In this document: positions 24,011-37,899 of the stretch, piece after piece
Layout: each line of letters starts with the position of its first letter
Position numbering within the stretch: position 1 is the stretch's first letter
NCBI GenBank assembly: GCA_008828725.1
Contig: MEHQ01000067.1
Span: forward strand, 124,001-188,000
DNA from: Saccharina japonica
Taxonomy: Eukaryota > Sar > Phaeophyceae > Laminariales > Laminariaceae
DNA length: 64,000 nucleotides
Direction: 5' to 3'
Translations under genes and position numbers: made by a program
Notes under the pieces: generated by a model
Told to the model about the DNA's origin: nothing
The model's input: the letters and a program-made list of their open reading frames with translations, nothing else
Database searches by the model: none

Positions 24011-24296
24011 ATATACAATTGCATAATTCAAGTATAAGACATGGAACAGTTACTGCTCGGTATCGACATAGTCCGAGACTCGTCGCTTGACGAGCTGCAT
24101 TTGAACCGCAGGGACAGGTGGTTGAAATCATTTAAATTCGTTCCCGGTACAGTGAAACATTTTAACTGAATTCCGATTTAGCTTGCACCTCCTAATACGA
24201 CGAACCCGGCCGTTGAAACGTGTCTGCACCCTCACGTGCAATACCTACCGCGACACTGCTCTAATCACCCCATGTCCCCCTTTGTCCTGCCCACAG

Positions 24297-24377
24297 GTGC
24301 AGTTTTGGTCTCTCTGGGTAACATCGCATTCAACAAACGAGCTACCTTCATCAACAACACATCCGGTGATGATGGAG
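24297..24377 (+). CDS. Single-repeat beta-helix (Pmp-type) exon, intact
   Basis: An 81-nt phase 1-1 exon lies between CCTGCCCACAG and GGAG|GTAAGAAC. It encodes one 27-residue repeat beginning GAVLV, with FINN in the middle and DDGG at the end. The upstream intron 3' end (CTAATCACCCCATGTCCCCC then TTTGTCCTGCCCACAG) is nearly the same as upstream of the exons at 42811 and 46838 and related to that at 55818, so exon and intron were duplicated together. No stop or frameshift is seen. It may be a live exon of a very long gene or a still-intact relic. Confidence 0.6.
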
Positions 24378-25039
24378 GTAAGAACATCCACTGGCAAAGG
24401 AAGTTATCAGCGTAGGTGAGATTGTTAAGCTGGATGTACGTACAGTTGATCCGTGTATGATAATAATTAGAGCTGTTGGTGTTAGGAAACCAACGCACTA
24501 TAATTGTTGATATTTCCGAGTTGCAGCATGTTTCATCGTAGAGACATATAAACACTCGTCGTTGGCGAGATCGTGGCAACCTAGATATATACTTTGGCCA
24601 TTGCATCTGGTCAAGATTGTACTTACAATGTGACTGGCAAAACTGACGATATATAACTGGCAAAATCACAAGGACAGATCACGCATGCACCCGGCAGATG
24701 GGGATCTGTATAGCTGTATGATCTACTTGCGGTTATCCTATGCTGTTCAAGATTATTCACCAAATGAAAACGATGTGCGCCGAATCCGTGACATACGCAC
24801 CGCACCGCGCGCATTGGATGTTGGGTATTTGGTTATCTTCCCGAGACTAACTAAATCTAAATAGTCCAAGGCTGATCACTTGTAGCTATTAGCAAACCTA
24901 GTAACCGTGTGTGGAAGACGCCGCAAACTAAACTCAGTATCATGCACAGTTGCCATTGGATAAAAACGTATTACGAGCGTTTTGTCTTATTCATACTTTG
25001 TTTAAAACCAGGCAGCCCTTAGTACAGCCCTCGTCGACA

Positions 25040-25140
25040 TATTTTTACTTTTTCCCTCAACAAGAGGGCCCGTCGCGTCTTAGATTGCAACACCACTTGT
25101 GGCAGGAAACATTTTTCACCAACACTGCAGCCATTTCGGT
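25040..25140 (+). pseudogene. Decayed repeat exon
   Basis: After a pyrimidine-rich tract (TTTTTACTTTTTCCCTCAAC), the region reads VLDCNTT and then a TTTTTCACCAACACTGC core. This is equivalent to the relic at 48535 (VFDSYITFG). The frame is broken between the two halves and the donor is absent. Confidence 0.4.
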
Positions 25141-28118
25141 TATAGACACTGTAGTAAAAGTAGTGGCAAATTGTCATGCCTACCCTTTATGTGAGACATC
25201 GAGGTATACGTACATTCTCTTCATACAGTCGGTTTGTAAGTGGGAAATACTGGAGCTGTTCGTATAAAGAACCTAATACACAGCACGTACACGCCAGCCA
25301 GACCAGGGGTTGTGAATGAAAGGTAAGAGGACTCGGCGGTGGCGAGATCCTTACAAGCTAGAAACATGATTGGAGTGTTTTACCTTGTCAAATTAGTTTC
25401 TTCCGGTGTCACTTCGAAGCTTCAACCTGTTGTAGTTACGGCGGCGAGATCGGGGTACACGTGCTTGGCCTGAATATGTTTAACTGACCGGGCGCCTTAG
25501 CACTTATCGTCGGAATATAAAGAGTGTTCCACAATTTATTCCGTGGTTCACTTAGGTAATGGGATTGTTCAACGGAGTGCATGTTTCACTTTTTTCGCAA
25601 TCATGATTTCTCTGATGTACAGAGCTTCTCATCGTAAGGAGCCTCGTTGTATTTTAGTGTTTTTCCACCCCAAACTTAACTCACGTCCGAAGCCTGTATG
25701 GAGAATATTCCGCGCGTTGAACAGACCACTTTATTGATAATTGCTCTGATATATTTACGGATATCCTGTGGTGTGCAAGGGCGGTATCAGACGATAATAT
25801 GATGGCGCAACATGCGTGTGATGAGCATGCGGCCTTGAACACTTGATCTAGAGGGGGCGGGTAATGCAAACCGGAAGCGAATCATTCCCAACATATGTAG
25901 ATCACTAGATGGAATTCGGGCGACCCTTATGTTTTAAAGAGTTATTCATGGTGTCAATAGATTAGCCAAAAACATGAGGGTATATCTCAATTTCACATTA
26001 GGAAACTCGCCCAACTGATGACCGTTCAACATGCAGGGCCGAACAGCGGAATACTGATATTTAAGTGTAAATGAATATTCACGGTGTCAATAGCCTAGCT
26101 AAACACATGAGGAGTGTTCGTTTCAATGTTTATAGTAGGAAACTCGACCAGCTGATGACGGTTGAACAAGCTGCGCCAAATAGCAGAACCCTAGACGCTT
26201 TACGCGGATAAAAGCTACAATTACGCGTGTTTGGTGTCGTAGAGAGAGTAAAAAGCTGGAGCTGGTCGTTTTCCACAATAATAGGTGGGTATTTGACAAT
26301 TGAGTTCAATACGTCCCACTCAAATGGCGGGGGGCGTCTAAGGACACAGAGCATGATGCAGTTCTGTCGATGCGTCTGAAACACCCCCTAAGTAGATCAT
26401 TCAGGGTGGATACCTACTGTGCAGACAGCCCATCTTTTACAAACATTAGGGTCGGCCACCACGTCACGAGTAGATGGTGGACAGGCGCTGTGTCACATAT
26501 GGACATACGCTCCTCAACACAACCAACTTGACATACGAGTCAGTGTTTTGTCACGTAGGTGTACGCAGTGTACTGTTATCCAACTAATGTGGTGAGTAGA
26601 TGTGGAAGACGTGTCGTCAAACTGTAAAAGCACGCAGTACAATAGCATAAGTGCTAGATTAATCGACCGAGATGCACGCCATTCCCTGTGTCAAGGTAGC
26701 CATGGGTGCTATGGCAGGGACCATACTGCGGTATATGTTGAGCTTGTGATGAGCATGTATTTTTCGCTACGCACCACAAGTGGCAAGCTACCCGACAACA
26801 CTGATTGTGGTAAATATGTATTTGGTGTGCCCGTACTTGCCATATGAAATACCGTTTGTATCGGCCTAAATCCATTTTGTTTTACGCGGGTAGTTTTTCT
26901 TGCGCGGTGGCGCATTACACCCAGCGGAATTGATTTTCACAAACGTCCATTTGCCGCCAGAACACGCATAGGATAGGTTCAAAGACAACGTCTTCTATTT
27001 CTTGTCGACTGGAGTTAACTATAATACCTAGAAAGCTAACACCAACTAGTCAGCGACGTAAACAAAACCAACTGGCCAAGGCCATTACAGGGAAACGTCG
27101 CCTTTAAACCTCTCTTTGTATATCGTCCCGTGGTTACACGCTCGAGTGGGTACCCAATATAGCTTGTGTGGATTTCGTGGTATGTACTGCCACCAGTTAA
27201 TCTGGTAATAATTCGGAACAAAATCAAACATATGCCAGTGTTCGAGTGAAAGTATGAATCACTTACTGGAGTGGTCTTAAGTCGGTGCTCATAAGGAGGC
27301 TACTCTAGCTACCGGAGCAAAGGCCAACTGATGCCCTTAGCAACACCCGCGAAATATCGTCAACATCGAAAACCCGCACATTTGTTTTATCTGGGATAAG
27401 GAAAAATGCCAGGATCAACAACTCAGAACGCGAGGGGATAATAGGCTCTTCGTACTTACAACGACTAAGGTCCACTCGCGCGACAGTGGCTTCGTTATTA
27501 ATTAAATTATGTGTAGCGCCTATTCGTACTGTGCGCGATTTAATCCGCGGTATGCACCGCCATCGATGCGATGGGTAATGTCTTAATACCTTAGTATTAA
27601 ATGGGGTTCTCCTTCAACCGTATGTCGGATGTCGAGGGTAATATCCTTCTCCATGGTGCAAAACTATAGTTTTGTTAGCCTTCCTATTTTCAAGAGTTGC
27701 AGGTTACGCCAGTTGCACCGTTGAGGTGACGTCACGTCACGAGGAAACAAGCGTGAGTAGTTGGGGTTGTCCACCACCAACCCCTCGTTATAGTAATAGT
27801 CCCGGCGCATAATGTGGGTGTGTAACAAACTTGGTCTAATTCATATCGCACTCATACAAGTTCAAGATACATTATGCAGGTCGTCTCCGATGCACGCACC
27901 ACCCACATATATCCGGAGCTTCACTGCTTGACGATCTCTACACCAAAGCCAGAAACCTAGGTTTTGTATCCGTTAAAGCTTGGCCCAATCATACTCAACA
28001 TTCCCATCCAATCGTGATGTATTTTCTCCCCTGCGAAGTGACCACCCCAGCCCGTACGCAATGGTTAAGTGGGCTCAAACGTTAACTTTATAGGGTAGCA
28101 CTGCTATCCTCACCCTGT

Positions 28119-28200
28119 TGCTCCATCGTCGTTATCGAAAGTAGCATCTCGTTTGGCGGAATCGCCACGTTCTGCAACAAGACGTCCTATTCCCGTGGAG
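28119..28200 (+). pseudogene. Decayed repeat exon with intact donor
   Basis: The 3' part reads ESSISFGGIATFCNKTS and ends CGTGGAG|GTAGGC in phase 1. The acceptor AG is lost (CACCCTGTTGCTCC), and one extra base shifts the first few codons. Its D2 partner lies at 50524-50604 and its D3 partner at 36222-36302. Confidence 0.55.
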
Positions 28201-30459
28201 GTAGGCATAGTCACTGGCTAGGTCCATTTCTAGTCCATGGTTCACGTGGCTTGACAGCCCTCTTCTGGCCACGCATTCTTGGGACAGAGGGTCGTCCTAA
28301 AATCTGAGCTTTTGAGTGCCTGGTTCAATAAAATCGGTCGGTGTTTCGTAAATCAAATATCAAGTGGTTTTACTTTATCGTTGTTGGGGTATGGTGCACT
28401 GTCGTTCTGTTTCGTGAAATTCGCCGGACATTTCCACCGGAGCTTCCACCGCTTCCGTGGAACTTCCACCAAGCTCCGCAGACGTCCGTGGAAGTGGCGA
28501 AAGCTTCCATGGCTTCTATCGCTGCGGAAACATATGTTATAGTTTCCGTTTGAAGACCATCTTCTGCCATTAGACAGGGCTGGTGTCGTTCCCCGCTTCT
28601 CGCTTCATGGTTTTGGATACCCCACTAACAATTAGTCGATGTCGTAGTAATCGGGAGGGGCCCACGTTGGCTGGGCGGTGTGACACGTGAGATCAGGTGG
28701 TGAATCCCTGGGAACTTCCCTGCAAGTAATGGAAGTTTCCATGAAAATTGGCCTGGATGTCTACGGAAGGACCATTAGTGGAGGAGACCTTGGTTTTGTC
28801 GATAGACGATATTGGTGCAATTTTGGCAAGGCTTGCCATTTGTTATTGCGAAACTACCAATACTTTTGCGATTAGCTCGTGTCGTTCAAAACGTTCCTAG
28901 TGAACGCGTTGCCGGGAAATTCGTCACCATAGCTACTATCGGTTCACGCGTATGTACGCTGCGAATTGTGTGGAGTAAATTTGCGTCATCCGTAAATTTG
29001 ACAAGCTGGATGCAGTCCAATCCGTCTATGTAGGTGCTTATGGGTCTGACGTGATAAACCTTGAAACGGTCGAGTTTGAACTTTACAGTAGAGACGTGTA
29101 TCACTGACTTATGCTACGCCTTATCTCAAGAACTACCTGATAACCTGGAATGTTATCATTGTTTTCATGCCTACCGAATGGAACGGTGTATCGGTCATAT
29201 CGTGCAGGGTATATAGAAGTCCGTTGTTGGCAAAGGGGTATGGCTTAACACGCGAGGAGCCTTGGCAGTGATAAGTCCTCCCCCACCTGTTGCATGCGTC
29301 TGGTGACGTACATGAGGAGCTCTCTCGCGCATTGCGAGGGTAAGTGTTTGCCATCAGTATTAGTCACAATCCGCTTGACAGCCGACGTCCAAGGGTATGG
29401 ATTCGAACCTAATTACTGTGCCATCGGATTTCACCGTGCACACTGTTTGGCCATTTCGTGAACGGCAAACGATGTTTCCGCCTAGAGCTATAACCCGGGG
29501 ATGCCCGCACGAAGATAGTTTTGGGTACTGATTATAAGGACAATACGTGAACCATGCACGTACGATCGCAATGATATCAATATACAGATGTGTATAACAC
29601 GTAACCGCGAGCTGAACTTCACGGTTATTGATTTTTTTTCGTGTCGAAGTAGCTCATCAAATGGACCTCAATATCGTTTCAACAGTTTATGTTTGCAGGA
29701 GAATATAGGCCAATTGGATACAAAGGCACACCTATCTGAATACTGCAGCACGCAACCACGGAACAATCTAGCACATGCAGCAGATTGTCGTGTTATTTCG
29801 AACAAGCCACAGACGAAGGCCACATCAGAAAATAAAACTTCTAGGGTATTGATGTCCAGAAACTTAGAATCACTCGAGCGACTAACTCGTTGATTTTTAG
29901 GCGTGTGTACGTTCCTGTTTCCTGTTATGCACCTGCTTAAACCTATGGGTTATGGATCCCGATGAACTAATGTAACACATTAAAATATGAGTGAGGTTGA
30001 CAGTCACGGTGCAAGAGCCGTAACATTGGTGGCAATAGCAGGGAAACACCTCCTTCCTGTCGCCTTGGTAAAATCACACCCAAGCTTTTACGTTCCGCGA
30101 AAAGCCCACTCAACTGAGTATATACAGCTCGAGTCAGGCTTGAAGTCGGGACGAAACTTTACCTAGATTAGGAAACTCTTAATCCCTTATGTTTGTATAA
30201 CTCTCTGAGACGCTCGCGCCGATTGATAGCAATTACTATAGTAGGATTTACTCGAAATAGGTAGTGCTTCGCAGTGAGGATCCCTATGGGTGCTTAACGT
30301 AGCGGTACGTACGATAGGCCTACCCCGTCTACCACAGCTTCGATGTTGGGTGTAAAATCCGTTAACGCAGTGTAAAATCGTTGGTTCAACTCCGAGGCTA
30401 GATGCACGCTGCGATACAGGTGCACCATGTTTTTTATGAGCTCGCTTAAGGAGCCTCAT

Positions 30460-30640
30460 ACCTCACCGAACAAATTATTTTGGAGGAAAAGAAAAGTGAT
30501 GCCGGATGCGAAATCTCGTGACCGAATTATACTCTGAAACATTATTCGCCACAAAAATGAAAGTCCGACGAGTTTCGGTTTTTATTTGCAAGGTGCTTAA
30601 TGCCCTGGAAGGTTGAGGACCCGTTACCATTTTGGAGGTC
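30460..30640. other. Spacer between D1 and T2
   Basis: Short AT-rich sequence with no gene or repeat recognised. Confidence 0.4.
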
Positions 30641-32160
30641 TATCGGTTGATACTCAGTGCTTACTTCATAATCGTGATTGACCCTAGCTTAAACCCAACC
30701 AATCCTTGCTTAGGGTCAGTCACTCTCGTACACCGCCCGCGTTGACCAATTTGTAAACCCATAGCAAGACTCTCGTTCCAGGTACCAGGTGTGTATTTAT
30801 TATGTATTACTTCGAAGTATATATATATATTACTTTTTAGTGCCATATTATCGAGTGCAATCCACCAATGGCCCGTTTACCGCAGGCTGTGAGCGAGGCG
30901 AGGTCTCTGCGTAGTCGGACGCAAACGTTTCAACTACCCTTTAAGCTAACGCTTCGAGCCAGGCGAGCCCCACGCGAAATCAGCCGCACACATATCCACC
31001 ACCCTTCAAGTGCAGGCTTCTAGTGTATACGTAACCAGTGCGCTGATGTACTCTCTAACCCCTACAGTGTGTGGATGAGCTAGTCCCTTCGTATTTACGA
31101 GAACTCCATCGACACAAGAGTATATAACGGCGTTCGACCTGCTTCTAACCTTCTTCGTCTAAAATCGTGTACCCTGGCAAGATTAGAAAAATCACTTTTC
31201 CTGCTAGTAATTTTACTTTGTGGACATCCGAAAGTGCGTTTGGATCAAAACACTACGAGTACTCGTATATTTATAAAATATGGGGTCCGAGCTTCGACGC
31301 AAGGCGCGGGGACGGCAATGGTTGACCCCACGTTGGGTTCAATACCATTTCACTTACTAATAATGATACTGTATGCAACGGTGGTGTCATACAAAAACAG
31401 AATACCTTACTATCCGTACGATAAACACCCCGCCCCGAAACAGATGGAGATGGTCATGTACACCGGGAGTGTATCTATCCAACGATATTTCGATGAGGAA
31501 ATAGTGGACAACTGATAAGCCAGATGTGTGGAGGTCTGCACGTTGTCTACCGGTCTTGCCAGGAGGGTATGCATTAATTTCTGAAGTTTGAAACCGCGCA
31601 TTGACGAGCGACGAGCATTAGGCATTAAGTACCAGAGTCCCAGGGGTTAGACAAGGAACATATTGGCATTGTTTTATGTGTCGACGTGGAGAGTCCACCT
31701 TGCTGCAGTTTGACGTATGCCGCAAACGTTGGCGTACCCTTTACAGGCGGGTTTCGAATGTACCAGTCAAAGGGCGATGGGCGTCTTATGTCGTACGTCC
31801 GTTATTTTAATGTCCCGACACCAGCCTATACGTGGACGGCATAGGGTGGATACCATGCATGCAGAATACCCTTACTTTGCAAATACCGGGGTAGCTAACC
31901 ACGCGTTCGGTACAATGGTTGACTGACACTGTGTGCCATACGAAGGTATCTGCCCCCGCAGAAACTTCATCAGCCAGCGTTCGGGGGGGGGTCATTCTTC
32001 GTCACACACACGATTGTGCTCAACTATGCTATCAGGTTGTGAGAAACTTGTCGCCCACCGGTTTCTACAGTTTACTCCAACCGAAGTATAATCAACTAAA
32101 CTCTTGGGGCAGTCACTCTCGGTCTCGCAGACAGTTGAAATCAATAAATTGATAGCAACA
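30640..32160. repeat. T/U block, copy 2 (uninterrupted)
   Basis: Here T (30640-31220), the 31240-31350 segment and U (31430-32160) are contiguous. In copy 1 the same three parts lie at 1990-2560, 6780-6900 and 9131-9960. This copy gives the ancestral arrangement and shows that the satellite region and 6.9-9.1 kb DNA came later in copy 1. No genes. Confidence 0.65.
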
Positions 32161-33690
32161 TCGTAGGACAGCATGTTGTTTTCTGATATTTTGTTTCCAC
32201 CAATGCACACAAGTTGACGACATTTCCTGATATCCTGCTGCGCGAATTCTTAGCGACAGCTATACTGTACTTAGTATATCCAGTGTTCCCCCATAACTTG
32301 AGTATGGAGACGGTCATATCATGAGGCTAAATACTCGAATCGAACCGACTGTGGTCTATGCAGGTTTACTATGTATTTACGACTATTACTGATTTCGCAA
32401 GATCGATAACCTAGGGGGAAATGTAGCACAAGGTCCGTCTCATACGCACTCCACCCCTTCAACCTAGTTGTAGACCGGGCCACCTATGTCTTCTTGAAGT
32501 GTTCCGCCCCCAAATTATATAGATCACGGTATAAAGGACTTCGGATATGTCCCATGCGACGAACAACACGCAACGTCACCCGGCTTGGAGAGGAAGTAGT
32601 ACCCATTCCATTATTTGGAACACGCCCATGTGTTGACCGACAAATCTGCAACACCAAGTAGCGGCACCCCCGACGTCCGACTAGGATAGAGAAGGCTCGC
32701 TCATGCATTTGTGCAAAATTTGAAATACCTCCATGCGGCAAGAGGACGTGTTCCGCAATTGTGGCGTTCCTTGGACCGGTGATGTGTAGACCTATCACGC
32801 TAGTCGTCGAGGGCACATTAGAAGCCCTTTGAACGCCTGCAACCACCCTGTAAGTTGCTGAACACATTGGCCGGAACGACAAATGTGCAGCAACAGATTT
32901 TGTAGCTCCATTCGCCATGAAGTGTTGCGATCCTGCACAATGGGCGCAGCGTACAAGCGTAACGGGTTGATGAACACACACCTAACCACCATGTATACAG
33001 TGTGCGTCAGACATTTTTGTCGAATGTGTGTCAAGTACCGCTTAATAAACGTGTACTAGGTCCTTATTCGAAAAACATGCTGCGATTTGCGCTTTCCCGC
33101 AGATACTGCCGGCTCGCGTTCAGCAACACAGGGTGTATTCTGTGGAATAAATCGGCCTGGTCCGTGAATGTGACAAGCTAGGTACAGGCAGTTCCCTTTG
33201 TGTAGGCGCGGCCCATGCGTTTACAGTGTTGATACGTAAATCGGCGTAGTTTGCACTTCAAAAGCAGACATATGTATCGACTTGCCCCTTGCGGGAAGAA
33301 CTATCTAATAACATTCAAATCCATGAAATTGTTCATACCTACCCCTTGAGATGGTGTATCAGTGCTACCGTACAAGGCATCTCAAATTCGATTGTCGACC
33401 GAGGTATCTTGCTCCTCCTGCGAGGGGCTGGGGTGTGCTAGTAGCTACCCCGACTGTTGCCCGCATCTCATTATGTGACCGTGAGGCACTCTCGTCCACT
33501 CGGAAGAGCGACCATTATGACGTGTTTGGTGCAGTCCGTTGCCGAGTCTACATCGAACGAAATTAATTCTAACGCAAAGGCTGAGCCGTCACATTTCACC
33601 GTGCAGCCTGATTCGCATTTTCGCGGACTGTGAATATTGTAGCGTGTAGCTATGGCTCGATCCTGTCACGAAGTAGAAGGGGTAGTTTGG
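32160..33690. other. Intron-like DNA without recognised gene
   Basis: A 165-codon minus-strand frame (32484-32981) and smaller frames lack domains. Words such as GTGACAAGCTAGG near 33170 resemble D1 at about 28995, so part is decayed D-type repeat. Confidence 0.4.
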
Positions 33691-36310
33691 TATTCATAGC
33701 GATAAGCACTTGAACGTTACACTTACTGTCGAAACGGTATGTTCACAAACTAGCCGGCTAGGGCAAACAGCAACGTGAAGTTGGCGGCGATTTATTGTTT
33801 TTCGCTGGCCGAACCCCCCGTGGAATCGCCATCTATATAACTGCAGCAGGTTAGCTTCGAGCCAATGAGACACCAGGTGGATCCAAAAAGACATAGCTCT
33901 GCACATTGACGTACGCAGCTACAAAACGATTCGGCCATCTACTAACTCGTCTTGGAGGAATAAAAAGAAAACGAACGAGGGCTACGGTGGGAAGGGTCAC
34001 TTCTACTAGTAAGGGGAAATAATGCACGCATTGAACAGACCCCGATATAGACCATCGAGATGATATGTTAACGGTTATCATGTGTTGTGCTATGGCGGTA
34101 CCCCCCATGGATACAATGGCGCTAGATCCGTGTACGACGCATCCAACCTTGAACACTTGATTTAGATGGAGCTGATACTATTAACGGGCGGGAACCTGCC
34201 CCGACCTATCTACATCACGAAAGTAAATACATATAACCCTGTTCGTGTGTAGGAGCATGTACGTTGTCACTAGCTTGCTTGTAGGCAGGAGGAGGGTGTA
34301 TATCCATTTGTAAAGTCTGGAGCCCGCGCGTGTGATATACGATGAAGATGCAGCGCAGAGTAGCGGAACACTAAACTCCAGGCGTACGCAAAAAACTCAC
34401 TTACGTGTATGGATTATCGTAGCGACAGTATCGTGCTGTACATTGACGTTTCCAGCAATCGTAGGCGTGCCCTCGACAGGCGATTCCCAGGAGTCCCAAC
34501 GAAAACTCGCCTGGGTCCACAACCGTCAAAGCGATTACACTGGAGTCATTTCGACGTCTCTGAAATTCCTTGTACGCAGACAATATCGGGTGGATACCAA
34601 GTATGCAGGCAGCCCAAACTCTTCGAGTGTTTCAGTAGGGCAGGACGTGGTCGACCATATGGTTGATAGACGCTGTTTAAAACATACCTCCCCCAACTCA
34701 ACCAACGCGATATACGAGTCATGCTATTTTTAAACAAAGGTGATAAGTAACGGTGGCAGACGTGCCGCAAAATGGTGACTGACATTCACCACGGTTACGC
34801 AAGATTGAGAAGCAGCGAGCTGGATGCACAACATTTCCTGCGCAGAGATAGCCATACGTCTGAAGGCACGAACCGTACTGCTATACGTGTTGGCCAATAG
34901 GAGGACATGTATTTCTTGATACGGACTTCCTAATTTGGGAACCTACCCGACAACATGAAACGACACATGCTACATTTACGTTATCGTACCTGTCCCATGC
35001 GTGTGTGTATTGATCTTTAAGTAAACTTGTTTACGCGGTTGGTTGTACTTGGCCGGCGGCGCCCAATGAACTTGGTTTCATAATCTTACATTTAGTGCCA
35101 CAACATGAGTAAGATGCACACAAAGCCAACGATTTCCAGACTGTACACTGAATTTAGGTGCAATACCTAGCCAACCATAGACTAACCCGTCAGCGATGTA
35201 AAGAAAACCAACTGGCCAAGTCCTTGGCAGGGAAGCATCGCCTCTAACCTCTCGTTGTTCAGAGTATCAGGGTCAAGCGCGCGAGTGACCAGCAGGCTGC
35301 TTAGCTTGTGTGTCGTTGGGTTTTGGGGTGTGCACTGCCACACATTTGTATGCCACATTTCCCGAATCCAAATTGAGCTATATATGTTTTGGGGCAAGGC
35401 TCAGAACCACTTGCGAGAGTGGTGTAAGCTTGATGGTTGTAATGAGGCCACCATTAAGACCGCAGCATTGGTCAACTGACAGCCTTAGCATTAACTCCGC
35501 GCAATGGTGTACACTCTGTAAAACCTTGAATTTCGTTGAGCTGGAACAGGGTAAAATGCCTGGACCATAGACCCGAAAGGCGAGGGGTCGTTCATCTCTC
35601 CCCACAAACAACGATTCAGGGCCACTCGCGGTAGAGTGGATGCGCTTTTGATCAAATGCCATGTACCACCCCCGTACTGGGTGCGAGTTATTCCGCGGTA
35701 TGAATCGACATGGATGCGTAAGGTAGCCGCATAACGCTTGTAGTGGGGATGGGGTTCGCTTCCCGGAACCATATACTGGATGTCGAACGTCTTACCCGTC
35801 GCCAGGAATGCTAACTAATCCTTGTCGTTTTCTTTCCTATAAGCGAGGATTGCGAATTATGCCAGTTGCACCGTAGGTGTCACTTCACCACACAAGGTGG
35901 TTTACATGGGTAGATGGGATGGCATGCGCACTTGCGTTCAATATGACTAATCACGACACACGGTGTGGTTATGTGTACCACACTCAGACTAACAAGTATT
36001 ATATCCATATAACTTCCAGACGTGATCGTGTCCGAGGCTTACCACTTAGGGAGCTCTGTACCAAACCCAGAACCCCACTTTCGTATCAGTTTATAAGGTA
36101 AGCCCAGTATCATTCAACGTTCACATCGGATATTCAGTCCTGCAAAGTTACGAGCTCGGCAAGTGTTAAATATTGGACACAAATATTCAATCCGTTCCGT
36201 ACACGGTTCTAATCACGATGCTCCCCCATACTCGTCTTCGATAGCAACACCACTTTCAGTGGAAAAACCACGTTCTCGAAAAACACATCAGCTTGAGTGA
36301 AGGTAGGCAT
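33690..36310. repeat. D block, copy 3
   Basis: Collinear matches to D1 include GGTGGATACCAAGTATGCAG at 34589 with 26406, AACCAACTGGCCAAG at about 35207 with 27065, ATGCCAGTTGCACCG at 35857 with 27706, and the exon relic at 36222 with 28119. It is followed directly by S block copy 2. Confidence 0.6.
36222..36302 (+). pseudogene. Decayed repeat exon
   Basis: It reads VFDSNTTFSGKTTFSKNTSA and then an in-frame TGA, with a GAAG|GTAGGC donor. Upstream, TCTAATCACGATGCTCCCCC recalls the CTAATCACCCCATGTCCCCC acceptor tract of the good copies, but the acceptor AG is missing. Confidence 0.55.
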
Positions 36311-36439
36311 AACTACTGACAAACGTAATTCCTAGCCGATGGGATACACATACTCGGGTTATGCAGGTAAACTCGTTAGGTCAATCGGAAGATTGGTGCG
36401 GAAGTCTAGAGCTGCCGAGGAAAGGAGCGAGATCTTACT

Positions 36440-37879
36440 GTAGTGAATAAACACAAGCCGCAGCACGCGTGGTCAAGCAGAGGTGCAAATACTTGACGGG
36501 GACGAGAGTCTCACAAGCAAGACACACTCATTGCGCTTTGTACCTCCTGGCGTCAGTGTTTGGGCGTCACAAGCACAACGACGAAGAATGCATGCATCGG
36601 ACAGACCCTGAACTCGACGATCGTACATTTACGGTCAGTGTAAGGTGTACGAAAGTGTTATGCATATACGTACTCAAGTAGACGTATTTTCGGCACGATA
36701 CATGCTCTAAGCATCACAACCCAATAATTTTTTCATATGTACGGTTGATCATATATATATATTGTGTTCACCTTTGCACCGAACACTCGTAACAACGAAA
36801 CCATCGAGATCTGCTTTGCCGTGTATGTTAGGAAATGCACGTTGCCACAAAATAGGCTTGAAGGGTGTTTTACGTACATGATGGAACACAAAACTACTTT
36901 ATTTCGGGACTCTATTCTGCATAGAATCAAGCGAACTTCACCAAATGGTCTCCATATAGTGGGACAAACCAAACGGCCCCCATATCATAGGGTAGGTGGT
37001 ACAGATAAGGGACCTTGAGTTCCACACACTTGTACGCAATTCGAGCTTCACACTCGCCTGATATATGCAATAGAGTAGAGCTCCCCGAATTTCCGAACGA
37101 AGCTGTATGTATGATATATGGCTAACCAAAACGTACTGCAGCAAGTAATTGTTTTTTGAGGCTGGTCAATGCTAAGGGGGGGAGCTCGCTTTGTGGCTGT
37201 AGTTGTTCAGAGCTCTATACAAGCGGCTATTACGGGGGACCATAGTAAATAGGACCTACGGTTAACACCAAAACCAATATGTGTATTTCGCGGAAGGCAC
37301 CCCGAAGACGTTTTAGTATTCCAAGGCCCGATCAAAATGTTGTTTTGCCCATATTCGATTGAGTGTCGGCCCACTCACACTAAGAACGTAGGGCCGGTAG
37401 TTTAAATCGCGGTATGCCGCCTACCAACGTATTGGTCAATTTATAACGCTAGCATTATTCTTGCAAAGGACCAACTTTTGTAAAGCTAGAACAGAGCATT
37501 TTGTCAGGACCAACGATTCGGCAGATGACAGGATATAAAGCTAGGTCATTTCAACGACTCAGAGTAACTCGCGCGACAGTGGCTATGTGCGCGATGATAT
37601 TCTTGGTCCACACCGCCATAGCTGCGATAGGTAACGGTCTATCCCTGCCAGTTCATATCCGGTTACCATCTACATCGTGGTTCTTACGATACCGGGCGTC
37701 ATAACCGTGTCCACGGTGCAAACCTCCTGTTAGTTATTCTATGTCCCCCCTCGCAACGGTTGCGATCTGCCCGCGTTGCGTGTGTTGTGAAACGCCACCG
37801 TAAACAGAAAGTTGAACCCCACCCCTTGTTCAAACAGAGCTCTTGAAGCATGATACCTGTCGACGACACATGCCTATAT
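36440..37879. repeat. S block, copy 2 (uninterrupted)
   Basis: This is continuous through the point where copy 1 is split by the 9.9-kb insertion, so it serves as the empty-site reference. It ends at CATGCCTATATA, where the 4.6-kb insertion begins. Confidence 0.7.
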
Positions 37880-37899
37880 ATAACAAAGTAGGATTGTGA

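Larger units (their letters stand above)
24900..30460. repeat. D block, copy 1
   Basis: This is the most complete D copy. It matches 48440-52080 in order: 25561 with 49043, 26406 with 49708, 27061 with 50370, 28170 with 50565, 28802 with 51249, and 29752 with 51481. It also matches 33690-36310. About 1.1 kb at 27.07-28.15 kb is reduced to about 0.2 kb in copy 2. Open frames here are not conserved between copies, so this is non-coding intron-derived DNA apart from the exon relics listed separately. Confidence 0.7.

Noticed and set aside
32484-32981. 165-codon minus-strand frame
   Set aside because: It lies in intron-like repeat DNA, with no domain and no conserved copy.
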